In this document: piece after piece, positions 33,304 through 40,915 of the stretch | Layout of the letters: each line of letters opens with the position of its first letter | Numbering within the stretch: position 1 is the stretch's first letter | Source: Chryseobacterium formosum | GTDB taxonomy: Bacteria; Bacteroidota; Bacteroidia; Flavobacteriales; Weeksellaceae | Length of the DNA: 64,000 bases | Assembly (NCBI RefSeq): GCF_026460885.1 | Contig: NZ_JAOVZW010000010.1 | Span: 62,001-126,000, forward strand | Reading direction: 5' to 3' | Translations under genes and position numbers: made by a program | Notes under the pieces: generated by a model | Told to the model about the DNA's origin: nothing | Database searches by the model: none | Seen by the model: the letters and a program-made list of their open reading frames with translations, nothing else

Positions 33304-33978
33304 TTAATTACCTACAAAAAATACCTTTTGAAACTGACGAGCCAAAATCATCGATTTTTCTCCCGGAGACATCACGGTATGAGTTTTATTCAAATCAATT
33401 TGCGATAAAAACTGCAAAATATCTATCAAAATTGTGTTCCGTTTATTTTTTAATGGTAAAACAACAGTTTGTAAAGCGGAAAAAGGCTGCAAATAACCTC
33501 CCACATGAAACTGAAAATATTTGTGTGGAAATGTAGATTTTTTTGAAGTACCCTCAACTTTAAAATTGATATATCCGCTTTGCCATGACCAATACATTCC
33601 GTTTACGGGATCCAAATCGCCTCCCATTGCTCCCGATACATTGGTAAGACTGTCAATGCCTATAATAAATTGAATTTCATCAAAATCTTCAGAAATATTT
33701 TTATCAAAATTTATTTCAAGTTTGTTTTCAAGGTCAATTAAAAAAGATTTTTCCTGATTTTTATAAATTGTTTTTCCTGATTTTTTAAAACAGATATCCG
33801 AAACGTAAAATTTTAATTTAGATATGGAAATGACATCATCTTTCAATGTATATTTTTTATCCTTTTCCAATTTTTCAGAACCCCAAACCGGACTAAATTC
33901 TAATCCGGCAAAGGTATTCTGCGAAAAAAGAAAATTCACCGAAGCGAAAAAAATAAAAACGAAATAATTTTTTTTCAT
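33304..33978 (-). CDS. MbnP family copper-binding-type protein
   Basis: A 224-residue exported protein (signal ending NFLFSQ, about 20). The family pattern is complete: LEFSPVWGS, ISKLKFYVSDICF, FIIGIDSLTNVSGAMGGDLDPVNGMYWSWQSGYINFKVEG and YFQFHVGGY. W130 and W132 in the YWSWQSGY motif are candidates for the Trp that MbnH-type enzymes convert to kynurenine to build a copper site (established for the methanobactin-associated pair). Start overlaps the stop of the sensor gene by 4 bp (ATGA). A copper role here is inferred from the family. Confidence 0.82.
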   Translation of the reverse strand: MKKNYFVFIFFASVNFLFSQNTFAGLEFSPVWGSEKLEKDKKYTLKDDVISISKLKFYVSDICFKKSGKTIYKNQEKSFLIDLENKLEINFDKNISEDFDEIQFIIGIDSLTNVSGAMGGDLDPVNGMYWSWQSGYINFKVEGTSKKSTFPHKYFQFHVGGYLQPFSALQTVVLPLKNKRNTILIDILQFLSQIDLNKTHTVMSPGEKSMILARQFQKVFFVGN

Positions 33979-34424
33979 CTCTCGTGTGGTGGTTTTGGAC
34001 CCGTAGCAAACAAAGATTCAAATTCATCAATAAGATCATCAAAATTCTTTATCTGATTGGGATGGCAAATTCTTTTTATATCTTGAAAATGTTTAAAATT
34101 TATTTTTTCGGTTTCCATACTTACCTTTCCGATTTGCTGAACCAGAGAGTCTCTATTTTCCTGACTGCTATTCTTCAACAAAGAATAATATTGCGTCTTG
34201 AGACCAATCATTTCATGCTCTTTTTCTCTGATCTGCATTCTGTGCTGCACAATTAGATCATCATATTTCCGTACTTGATTTTCATTAAAATGAAGGCGTT
34301 CAATGATCAGATCTCTAGGACCAGAGTGGTGCGGAGGTTTTTTCATAAAAATAAACACTGCCAATAACAGATTGGAAGCCAGCAAACCAATTATGATAAA
34401 AATATAAAAACTGTTCTTACTCAT
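33975..34424 (-). CDS. Periplasmic heavy-metal sensor, CnrX/Spy-like
   Basis: A 149-residue protein with one N-terminal membrane anchor (FYIFIIIGLLASNLLLAVFIF, residues 6-26) and a periplasmic all-helical domain (LIIERLHFNENQVRKYDDLIVQHRMQIREKEHEMIGL and on). This is the CnrX/Spy/CpxP-type hairpin. Possible ligands include PPHHSG (about 31-36), H in IVQHRM and the final KPPHER. It is coded between an anti-sigma and the MbnP gene with overlaps of 8 and 4 bp, matching a CnrY-CnrX-CnrH-like metal-sensing switch. Metal identity unknown. Confidence 0.72.
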   Translation of the reverse strand: MSKNSFYIFIIIGLLASNLLLAVFIFMKKPPHHSGPRDLIIERLHFNENQVRKYDDLIVQHRMQIREKEHEMIGLKTQYYSLLKNSSQENRDSLVQQIGKVSMETEKINFKHFQDIKRICHPNQIKNFDDLIDEFESLFATGPKPPHER

Positions 34425-34701
34425 AAGAAAAGGTATTTTGTGATTTTATCATAAATAAGACATCAAAATCGGATTTGGAAGAATCTTTTTTACTGTCAAT
34501 AAGTTTAATATTAAAGCTGATTAAAATGATGATCATCGCTGCAGCCATTAAAATCCATTTCGGAGAGACAAATTCATTCTTCTTATTCTCAATCTTTCTG
34601 AGAATTTGCGAATAAAGTTGTGAAGGAGCCTCAACTTCTTTAATATTTTCCAATATCCGTAACTGATCTTCCATTACATATTTAGACGATTTATTTTTCA
34701 T
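34417..34701 (-). CDS. Short membrane anti-sigma factor (CnrY-like role)
   Basis: A 94-residue protein. The cytosolic N-terminal half (KYVMEDQLRILENIKEVEAPSQLYSQILRKIENKK) is followed by a single membrane helix (WILMAAAMIIILISFNIKLI, about 48-67) and a short periplasmic tail. It overlaps the ECF sigma gene by 11 bp and the metal sensor by 8 bp. No zinc anti-sigma (HxxxCxxC) motif, so a CnrY-type mode is more likely. Function inferred from position and topology. Confidence 0.7.
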   Translation of the reverse strand: MKNKSSKYVMEDQLRILENIKEVEAPSQLYSQILRKIENKKNEFVSPKWILMAAAMIIILISFNIKLIDSKKDSSKSDFDVLFMIKSQNTFSYE

Positions 34702-35218
34702 ATTCCTTCTGTTGATTTAGTTTCTGGATAAGATTTTTTTTCGCACGCTGAAAAAGAGACTCCACCGCTTTCTGGCTGAGATTCATAATATCGGCAGTTT
34801 CCTGCTGAGAATTGCCTTCAATTTTCAATAAAATGACTGCCGTTTTTTGATCATTTGGAAGCATATTAATACAACCAAATATTTTCATTATTTCTTCTTT
34901 CTGCTCTAAAACTACGCCTGGATGATTAAAATCCGTCGGCTCATATTGCTTGTTTTCATGATCAGAATCTCTTAATAAACCGAAAAAGAATCTTTTTTGT
35001 GAGTTTTTATGTTTAAGAAAATCTAAAGAAGTATTTATCGCAATGCGGTAAATCCATGTTTTTAAAGACGACTCGTTTTTAAAGCCATCTAATTTTTGAG
35101 ATATTTTCACAAAAACATCCTGAGTTATTTCTTCAGCATCTTCTGTATTCTGGGTATATTGCAATGCAAGGTTATACACCATTTTCTGATACTGATAAAA
35201 AACAAGCTCGAAATTCAT
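34691..35218 (-). CDS. ECF-type RNA polymerase sigma factor
   Basis: A 175-residue sigma factor with only regions 2 and 4. Region 2: LVFYQYQKMVYNLALQYTQNTEDAEEITQDVFVKISQKL and SSLKTWIYRIAINTSLDFLK. Region 4: LPNDQKTAVILLKIEGNSQQETADIMNLSQKAVESLFQRAKKNL. It is the first gene of the operon with anti-sigma, sensor, MbnP, di-heme peroxidase, YHYH and second peroxidase genes, and probably drives that operon and itself. Confidence 0.9.
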   Translation of the reverse strand: MNFELVFYQYQKMVYNLALQYTQNTEDAEEITQDVFVKISQKLDGFKNESSLKTWIYRIAINTSLDFLKHKNSQKRFFFGLLRDSDHENKQYEPTDFNHPGVVLEQKEEIMKIFGCINMLPNDQKTAVILLKIEGNSQQETADIMNLSQKAVESLFQRAKKNLIQKLNQQKEYEK

Positions 35219-35232
35219 ATTTCGATTTTCAT

Positions 35233-35281
35233 TTCGGTCAGTTTTTATTTTAGACGAGAAAAAATAATTTTTCCTTCGGTC
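35233..35281. promoter_or_regulatory. Candidate control region of the ECF operon: direct repeat TTCGGTC x2
   Basis: TTCGGTC occurs at 35233-35239 and 35275-35281 (42 bp apart, about four DNA turns; GACCGAA on the coding strand), within the 143-bp region upstream of the sigma gene. No TAnnTTTG box is obvious there, which fits use of another sigma factor. Tentative. Confidence 0.3.
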
Positions 35282-35361
35282 TATTTTAAAATTTCAGTAC
35301 CCGTAAAAATAAAAGAATTTTAAATGTGAAAATTATTTGGAAAATAAATGATTGGAGAAAT

Positions 35362-36012
35362 TTATCTCTGCAATTTTTCACCGTAGCTTAGATCTCCTGC
35401 ATCTCCCAATCCTGGTGTAATATAACCTTTTGAAGTTAAATTTTCATCGATTGCTCCAACCCACAATTTTGCATTTGGATAAGCTTTTTCGATCGTTTCG
35501 ACGCCTTGTCTAGAAGCAATTGCAGCAACAATATGAAGTTGAGTTGGCGTTCCGTTGGTTAATAAATCTTTGATGGCTTCAATTAAAGAAGCTCCGGTTG
35601 CCAACATTGGATCTGCAACGATAAGTGGTCTTCCATCAATATTCGGACATGTTAAATAATCTTGTTTTATAGAAAAATAATCATTGGCATCGTGTTTTCT
35701 GTAAGCAGCAACAAAACCACAATCGGCTTTATCCAAATAATTTAAAATTCCTTCAAATAAAGGAACTCCGGCTCTCAAAATGGTTGTGATTACAGGTTGC
35801 ACAGCAATTTCTTTAACTATGATTGTATCTAAAGGCGTTTGAATTTCAATTTCTTTCTGCTCTAAATCTTTACTGATTTCAAAAGCGGCAATTTCACCAA
35901 TTCTTTCCATATTTCTACGGAATCTCATTCTGTCATGCTGAATTTCTACATTCCTCAATTCGTTAATCCAAGAGTTTACTAAAGAAAATTGTTGTGAAAG
36001 TACTACTGTCAT
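35362..36012 (-). CDS. upp: Uracil phosphoribosyltransferase
   Basis: A 216-residue salvage enzyme converting uracil plus PRPP to UMP. PRPP-binding loop IVADPMLATGASLIEAI and uracil-binding C-terminal YITPGLGDAGDLSYGE are present; TTILRAGVPLFEG is the other PRTase motif. Length is normal. Separated from the ECF operon by 143 bp without a clear terminator. Confidence 0.92.
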   Translation of the reverse strand: MTVVLSQQFSLVNSWINELRNVEIQHDRMRFRRNMERIGEIAAFEISKDLEQKEIEIQTPLDTIIVKEIAVQPVITTILRAGVPLFEGILNYLDKADCGFVAAYRKHDANDYFSIKQDYLTCPNIDGRPLIVADPMLATGASLIEAIKDLLTNGTPTQLHIVAAIASRQGVETIEKAYPNAKLWVGAIDENLTSKGYITPGLGDAGDLSYGEKLQR

Positions 36013-36058
36013 GATTATTAAAAGTTTTGAAGCTAAATTTATTTACAAATGCTAAGTT

Positions 36059-36111
36059 TTGGCTAAAGCCAATTTGATCTATCTCTTATAAAAAACGGGC
36101 TAAAGCCCGTT
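36059..36111. repeat. REP-like palindrome pair (GGCTAAAGCC core)
   Basis: TTGGCTAAAGCCAA (36059-36072) and AACGGGCTAAAGCCCGTT (36094-36111) share the core GGCTAAAGCC, 21 nt apart, between upp and der. Same two-hairpin logic as at 5913-5956 but different sequence. Confidence 0.6.
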
Positions 36112-36203
36112 CCTATTGATTAAAACAATCAAAATTAGATTAAAAACAAAATTATGAAATAAAAAATAAAAATCCCTCTTAGAAATCTAAAAGGGATGGT
36201 AAA

Positions 36204-37514
36204 TTATTTCTGTCTGAAATATACTTCAATAGGAACTCCGGTAAATCCGAACTCTTTTCTCAATTGATTTTCAGCAAATCTTTTGTAAGGTTCTTTTACA
36301 TATTGTGGTAAATTACAGAAGAATACAAATTGTGGCGACGGCGTTGGAAGCTGTACACAATATTTTATTTTGATAAACTTCCCTTTATTTGCAGGTGGTG
36401 GAGTTCTTTCAAAAATAGGAAGCATGATTTCGTTTAGTTTAGACGTTTTGATTTTCTTCTTACGGTCTTCATAAACAATCATTGCCATTTCAACAGTTTT
36501 CAAGATTCTCTGCTTCGTTAAGGCTGAAACAAACAAAATCGGAATATCGCTGAACTGACCGATTTTCTCTTTGATTGAGTTCTCAAAATCTCTTACAGTA
36601 TTTGTTGTTTTATCTTCAACCAAATCCCATTTATTGACCACAATTACAATACCTTTTCTGTTTTTCTGGGCCAAACCGAAAATATTCATATCCTGAGATT
36701 CCCATCCCAAAGTTGCATCAACCATAATGACAACAACATCGGAATATTCAATAGAACGGATAGAACGCATTACAGAATAGAATTCCAAATCTTCATTTAC
36801 TTTAGATTTTCTTCTCATTCCTGCAGTATCAACCAACACAAACTCGTGTCCGAATTTATTGTAAAGCGTTTGAATACTGTCTCTTGTAGTTCCCGCAACA
36901 TCAGTGACGATATTTCTTTCCGCATCAAGTAAGGCATTCGTCATTGTAGATTTACCTACATTTGGACGACCTGCAATGGTAATTTTTGGCAATCCTTCGA
37001 AAGGATCTTTATAATCAGTCGTTGGGAAATCTCTTACGATATCATCTAAAATTTCTCCGGTTCCAGAACCGGTTGCAGAAGAAATAGTGTAGTATTTGTC
37101 TATTCCTAACTGGTAAAATTCTGTAGCGTCGATTTCTTCTTTCGCAGAATCAACTTTATTAATAACAATATAAGTCGGTTTGTTTGATCTCCTCAACATT
37201 TCATGAATTTCATAATCTGTATCGGTAAGACCTTCTTCCACATTCAGCATAAAAATAATCGAAGTAGCTTCGTCAATTGCCAACTGAACCTGTTTAGAGA
37301 TTTCTCCCTGGAAAACATCGTCATTATTTACATCATAACCTCCTGTATCGATAACAGTGAATTCTACACCATTCCAATCAGATTTTCCGTAATGACGGTC
37401 TCTGGTTACCCCTGCAGTAGAGTCTACAATAGCCTCTCTTCTTTCTAATAAACGATTAAATAACGTGGATTTTCCTACGTTGGGACGCCCAACAATAGCA
37501 ACAATATTTGACAT
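36204..37514 (-). CDS. der: Ribosome-assembly GTPase Der (EngA)
   Basis: 436 residues with two tandem GTPase domains and a KH-like C-terminal domain. Domain 1: GRPNVGKST, DTGGYD, NKVD. Domain 2: GRPNVGKST (about 183), DTAGMR, NKWD. C-terminal part from about 350 with TPPPANKGKFIKIKYCVQ. Essential for 50S maturation. Normal length, start right at a good ATG. Confidence 0.95.
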   Translation of the reverse strand: MSNIVAIVGRPNVGKSTLFNRLLERREAIVDSTAGVTRDRHYGKSDWNGVEFTVIDTGGYDVNNDDVFQGEISKQVQLAIDEATSIIFMLNVEEGLTDTDYEIHEMLRRSNKPTYIVINKVDSAKEEIDATEFYQLGIDKYYTISSATGSGTGEILDDIVRDFPTTDYKDPFEGLPKITIAGRPNVGKSTMTNALLDAERNIVTDVAGTTRDSIQTLYNKFGHEFVLVDTAGMRRKSKVNEDLEFYSVMRSIRSIEYSDVVVIMVDATLGWESQDMNIFGLAQKNRKGIVIVVNKWDLVEDKTTNTVRDFENSIKEKIGQFSDIPILFVSALTKQRILKTVEMAMIVYEDRKKKIKTSKLNEIMLPIFERTPPPANKGKFIKIKYCVQLPTPSPQFVFFCNLPQYVKEPYKRFAENQLRKEFGFTGVPIEVYFRQK

Positions 37515-37597
37515 AAAAAATGTTTAATAATCCTTCGACAAAGCGATAGGACAAGATTATCAATGAGTTACTCCAACTTTTGGAGCTCAATTTTTTG

Positions 37598-37605
37598 CAA
37601 AGATA
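37598..37605 (-). promoter_or_regulatory. -7 element of der
   Basis: TATCTTTG on the minus strand, about 83 nt upstream of the ATG. The leader contains a small hairpin CTCCA / TGGAG (37571-37585). Confidence 0.4.
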
Positions 37606-37742
37606 GGTCTTTATTTTTTAGCATTTAAAAATGATTAATATAAATCACTAATTTACAAACCGATACTGCCTAAATTTTCTTATATTTAAAGTTTAGGCAT
37701 TTGATTTGTTCTCAATTTTCAGACTTTCAAAAATTTCATTCT

Positions 37743-38201
37743 ATGAAAAAAATATTGGTTATTATTTTAGTTGCTTTTGTAATCATTCAGTTTTTTCCGA
37801 TTGATAAAACAAATGCTCCATTAAATCCCGGAATGGATTTTCTCAAAATTAAAAATACAAAACCCGAGGTTGCAAAACTCATCAATACTTCTTGCTACGA
37901 CTGTCATTCTGATGAAACAAAATATCCTTGGTATTCGAGTATAGCTCCTGCTTCCTGGTGGCTGAAAAATCATGTAATTGAAGGAAGAAGACATCTAAAT
38001 TTTTCAATTTTTGCAACTTATGAGCCGGAAAGGCAAATTCATAAAATGGAAGAGTGTGTAGAAATGCTTGAAAAACACGAAATGCCTTTAGAATCATATT
38101 ATATAGGTCATCAAGATGCAAAACTCACCGATCTTCAACGAAAAGAATTGATTACTTATTTCAAAAGAGAAATCGAAGAGACGAAATTTAAAATAAAATA
38201 A
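37743..38201 (+). CDS. Haem-binding domain protein (single CxxCH)
   Basis: A 152-residue exported protein with N-terminal hydrophobic anchor (KKILVIILVAFVIIQFFP) and a haem motif SCYDCHSDET (about 46-50), followed by YPWYSSIAPASWWLKNHVIEGRRHLNFS, the signature of the Bacteroidetes haem-binding domain. A downstream Met (KHEMPLESYYIGH) may be an axial ligand. ATG at 37743 preferred (the frame opens at 37701). Eight bp before the DCC gene, so one transcript. Confidence 0.82.
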   Translation: MKKILVIILVAFVIIQFFPIDKTNAPLNPGMDFLKIKNTKPEVAKLINTSCYDCHSDETKYPWYSSIAPASWWLKNHVIEGRRHLNFSIFATYEPERQIHKMEECVEMLEKHEMPLESYYIGHQDAKLTDLQRKELITYFKREIEETKFKIK

Positions 38202-38209
38202 CGGAAATC

Positions 38210-38623
38210 ATGCAGGAAACTTGGGAGCAGAAACATATTGTTTTTTTTGATGGCGAATGTGGTGTCTGTAATTTTTGGGTACAATGGATTCTTGAAAGAG
38301 ATAAAAAAGACCAATTCATGTTTGCCTCCCTACAATCGGATTTCGGGCAGAAATTTTTATCTGAAAGAGGTTTAGAAAGAAAACAATTCAACACTTTATA
38401 TCTTTGGAAACCTCATCAATACTATTTAGTAAAATCTAAAGCCGTTTTAAAAATCGCCAGTTTATTGGGTGGAATTTATAAAGTCTCGGTTGTAGGTTCT
38501 TTATTGCCAAAGTTTATCAGTGATAGTATTTACGATATGATTTCAAGAAACCGCATGAAACTTTCGGCTCAAAAATGTTTTCTTCCCGATAAACATCAGA
38601 AAAAGAAATTTATAGAAGTTTGA
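38210..38623 (+). CDS. DCC-family thiol-disulfide oxidoreductase (DUF393)
   Basis: A 137-residue protein with the defining motif FFDGECGVCNFWVQW (DxxCxxC). Thioredoxin-like fold, probably redox active; the partner is unknown. Possibly acts with the haem-binding neighbour encoded just upstream. Ends with a basic tail. Confidence 0.85.
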   Translation: MQETWEQKHIVFFDGECGVCNFWVQWILERDKKDQFMFASLQSDFGQKFLSERGLERKQFNTLYLWKPHQYYLVKSKAVLKIASLLGGIYKVSVVGSLLPKFISDSIYDMISRNRMKLSAQKCFLPDKHQKKKFIEV

Positions 38624-38699
38624 TTTGGTTTAAATTTTGACATTTGATTAATTGAAAAACCTTAGAATTTTTATTAATTTTTTATAAACCTTTAAGTTT

Positions 38700-38733
38700 T
38701 TTGAACCCATATTTTTATTAATCCATATATTTG
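38700..38733 (+). promoter_or_regulatory. Promoter of the DUF4290-murA operon (leaderless start)
   Basis: TTTG (38700-38703), 22 nt spacer, TATATTTG (38726-38733): both Bacteroidetes boxes at canonical spacing. The ATG at 38740 follows after 6 nt. Confidence 0.7.
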
Positions 38734-38739
38734 CAGACT

Positions 38740-39408
38740 ATGGAATACAATACCCAAAAAACCCAGCTTAATATGCCGGAATATGGCAGAATCATACAGC
38801 AATTGGTTGAGCGTTGTAAGGAGCTTTCTACAAAAGAAGAAAGAAACGAAATGGCAATGGCAATCATCGATTTTATGGGTCAGAGAAACCCACAACTTCG
38901 TGATGAAGACAATTATAAACATAAACTTTGGGATCATTTATATATTTTATCAAATCATGATTTAGATATCGATCCTGTTTACCCCTTCCCTACTAAAGAA
39001 GAACTTGAGGAGAAACCCAAAAGAATGGAATATCCAAAACTTCAGGGCGATTTCAAATTTTACGGAAAAAGTATTCTTCAGTTAATCGAAAAAGCAATAG
39101 AACTAGAACCAGGCGACGAAAAAGAAGCCTTGATTGAAGTGATTGCCAATAATATGAAGAAATCTTACAATGTTTATAATAAGGAACACGTAACAGATGA
39201 CGTAATTTTCCGTCATTTGAAAGAACTTTCAGAAAACAGACTTGATTTAACCAATATTGAAGCTCTTGATAAAAGTAAAATCTATTATGCAACCGCTAAT
39301 AGAAATAATGCTAACAAGAATAATAACAATAGAAATCAAGGTAATTCTAACAATAATATTAACAAAAGAAGATTCACTAATAACAACAATAATAAGAATA
39401 GAAGGTAA
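38740..39408 (+). CDS. DUF4290 domain protein
   Basis: A 222-residue cytosolic protein specific to Bacteroidetes. Residues 1-175 are the helical DUF4290 domain (YGRIIQQLVERC, MGQRNPQLRDEDNYKHKLWDHLYIL). The C-terminal about 40 residues are an Asn/Arg/Lys-rich low-complexity tail (NNNNRNQ..., KNRR) likely disordered and possibly nucleic-acid binding. Its TAA overlaps the murA ATG by one base. Function unknown, but the fixed link to murA suggests a role near wall synthesis. Confidence 0.82.
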   Translation: MEYNTQKTQLNMPEYGRIIQQLVERCKELSTKEERNEMAMAIIDFMGQRNPQLRDEDNYKHKLWDHLYILSNHDLDIDPVYPFPTKEELEEKPKRMEYPKLQGDFKFYGKSILQLIEKAIELEPGDEKEALIEVIANNMKKSYNVYNKEHVTDDVIFRHLKELSENRLDLTNIEALDKSKIYYATANRNNANKNNNNRNQGNSNNNINKRRFTNNNNNKNRR

Positions 39409-40715
39409 TGAACGGGACGTTTCAAATAAGAGGAGGAAAGAGATTACATGGAGAAATTACTCCACAAGGAGCAAAAAATGAAGCGCTTCAAATTTTATGT
39501 GCTGTTTTGTTGACAGATGAAGAGGTAAGAATTAAAAACATTCCCGACATTCATGATGTCAACCGATTAATTGAAATCTTAGGTGATTTTGGAGTAAAAG
39601 TAACTAAAAATGCTCACGGAGATTTTACTTTCAAAGCAGATAAAGTTAATTTTGACTATATTAAATCTAATGAATTTAAAAAAGACGGTGCTAAACTAAG
39701 AGGTTCAATCATGTTGATGGGACCAATGTTGGCTCGTTACGGTGAAGCGTATATGCCAACTCCGGGAGGTGATAAAATTGGAAGAAGAAGATTAGACACT
39801 CACTTTCAGGGTTTAGTTGAACTTGGCGCAGAATTTCATTATGATGAAGAAGAATATTTCTATTCTTTAAAAGCTAAAGAACTTAACGGAAAATTTATCC
39901 TTTTGGAAGAAGCTTCTGTAACAGGAACTGCAAACATCGTAATGGCCGCAGCTTTAGCAAAAGGAAAAACAAGAATTTACAACGCAGCTTGCGAACCATA
40001 CCTTCAGCAACTTTGTAAAATGCTGAACAGAATGGGTGCAAATATCTCAGGAATCGGTTCAAATTTATTGACGATTGAAGGAGTAACTCATTTGGGAGGA
40101 ACAGAACACACGATGCTTCCGGATATGGTAGAAATCGGTTCCTGGATTGGTCTTGCTGCCATGACGAAATCTGAAATTACCATTAAAAATGTTAACTGGA
40201 ACCAGCTTGGTGTTATTCCAAATACTTTCAGGAAATTAGGAATTCAGCTTGAACAAAGCGGTGATGACATTTACATTCCATCTCAGGAAAATTATAAAAT
40301 TCAGAAATTTATCGACGGATCTATTCTTACGGTTTCAGATGCACCTTGGCCTGGATTTACTCCAGATTTGCTTTCCATTATTTTAGTTGTGGCCACTCAG
40401 GCAAAAGGAAGTCTTTTGGTACATCAGAAAATGTTTGAGTCAAGATTATTTTTCGTTGATAAATTAATCGATATGGGGGCTCAGATTATTTTATGTGATC
40501 CGCACAGAGCAACAGTTATTGGTTTAAATCAAGAATCTCCATTAAGAGGCACGACAATGGTTTCTCCCGACATCAGAGCTGGAAACGCACTCTTAATTGC
40601 AGCACTTTCAGCTGAAGGAAAATCAATTATTCACAATATTGAGCAAATTGACCGTGGTTACGAAAATATTGACGGAAGATTGAAAGCGATTGGAGCGGAT
40701 ATTGAAAGAATTTAA
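39408..40715 (+). CDS. murA: UDP-N-acetylglucosamine 1-carboxyvinyltransferase, Asp-type active site
   Basis: 435 residues; transfers enolpyruvate from PEP to UDP-GlcNAc, the first committed peptidoglycan step. Substrate Lys is in TPQGAKNEALQ (K23). The loop that carries the catalytic Cys in E. coli reads GGDKIGRRRLDTH here, so the residue is Asp122. The same Cys-to-Asp exchange is known to make MurA insensitive to fosfomycin in other bacteria. The second half has SDAPWPGFTPDLLS and DIRAGNALLIAAL as usual. Confidence 0.93.
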   Translation: MNGTFQIRGGKRLHGEITPQGAKNEALQILCAVLLTDEEVRIKNIPDIHDVNRLIEILGDFGVKVTKNAHGDFTFKADKVNFDYIKSNEFKKDGAKLRGSIMLMGPMLARYGEAYMPTPGGDKIGRRRLDTHFQGLVELGAEFHYDEEEYFYSLKAKELNGKFILLEEASVTGTANIVMAAALAKGKTRIYNAACEPYLQQLCKMLNRMGANISGIGSNLLTIEGVTHLGGTEHTMLPDMVEIGSWIGLAAMTKSEITIKNVNWNQLGVIPNTFRKLGIQLEQSGDDIYIPSQENYKIQKFIDGSILTVSDAPWPGFTPDLLSIILVVATQAKGSLLVHQKMFESRLFFVDKLIDMGAQIILCDPHRATVIGLNQESPLRGTTMVSPDIRAGNALLIAALSAEGKSIIHNIEQIDRGYENIDGRLKAIGADIERI

Positions 40716-40718
40716 TTT

Positions 40719-40764
40719 TTAGATATTAGATATTAGATATTAGATATTAGATATTAGATATTAG
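40719..40764. repeat. Heptanucleotide tandem repeat TTAGATA x6.6
   Basis: Six perfect TTAGATA units plus TTAG, starting 4 nt after the murA stop codon. A variable-number repeat candidate. Confidence 0.95.
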
Positions 40765-40791
40765 CAAAATTACATTTTACAGTAAAATATA

Positions 40792-40825
40792 AAAAGCGTT
40801 CGGAATTTATTTTCTGAACGCTTTT
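40792..40825. terminator. Bidirectional intrinsic terminator
   Basis: Stem AAAAGCGTTC.GAA / TTC.GAACGCTTTT with loop TTTATT, between convergent murA (+) and the DUF2207 gene (-). Confidence 0.8.
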
Positions 40826-40915
40826 CTTTATTGTAAATAACATTTTAATTTATTTTAGAAGTTTTTCAAATAATAATGTTTTAATGTTTTAAATAAAATT
40901 AACTTTTGACAATGG

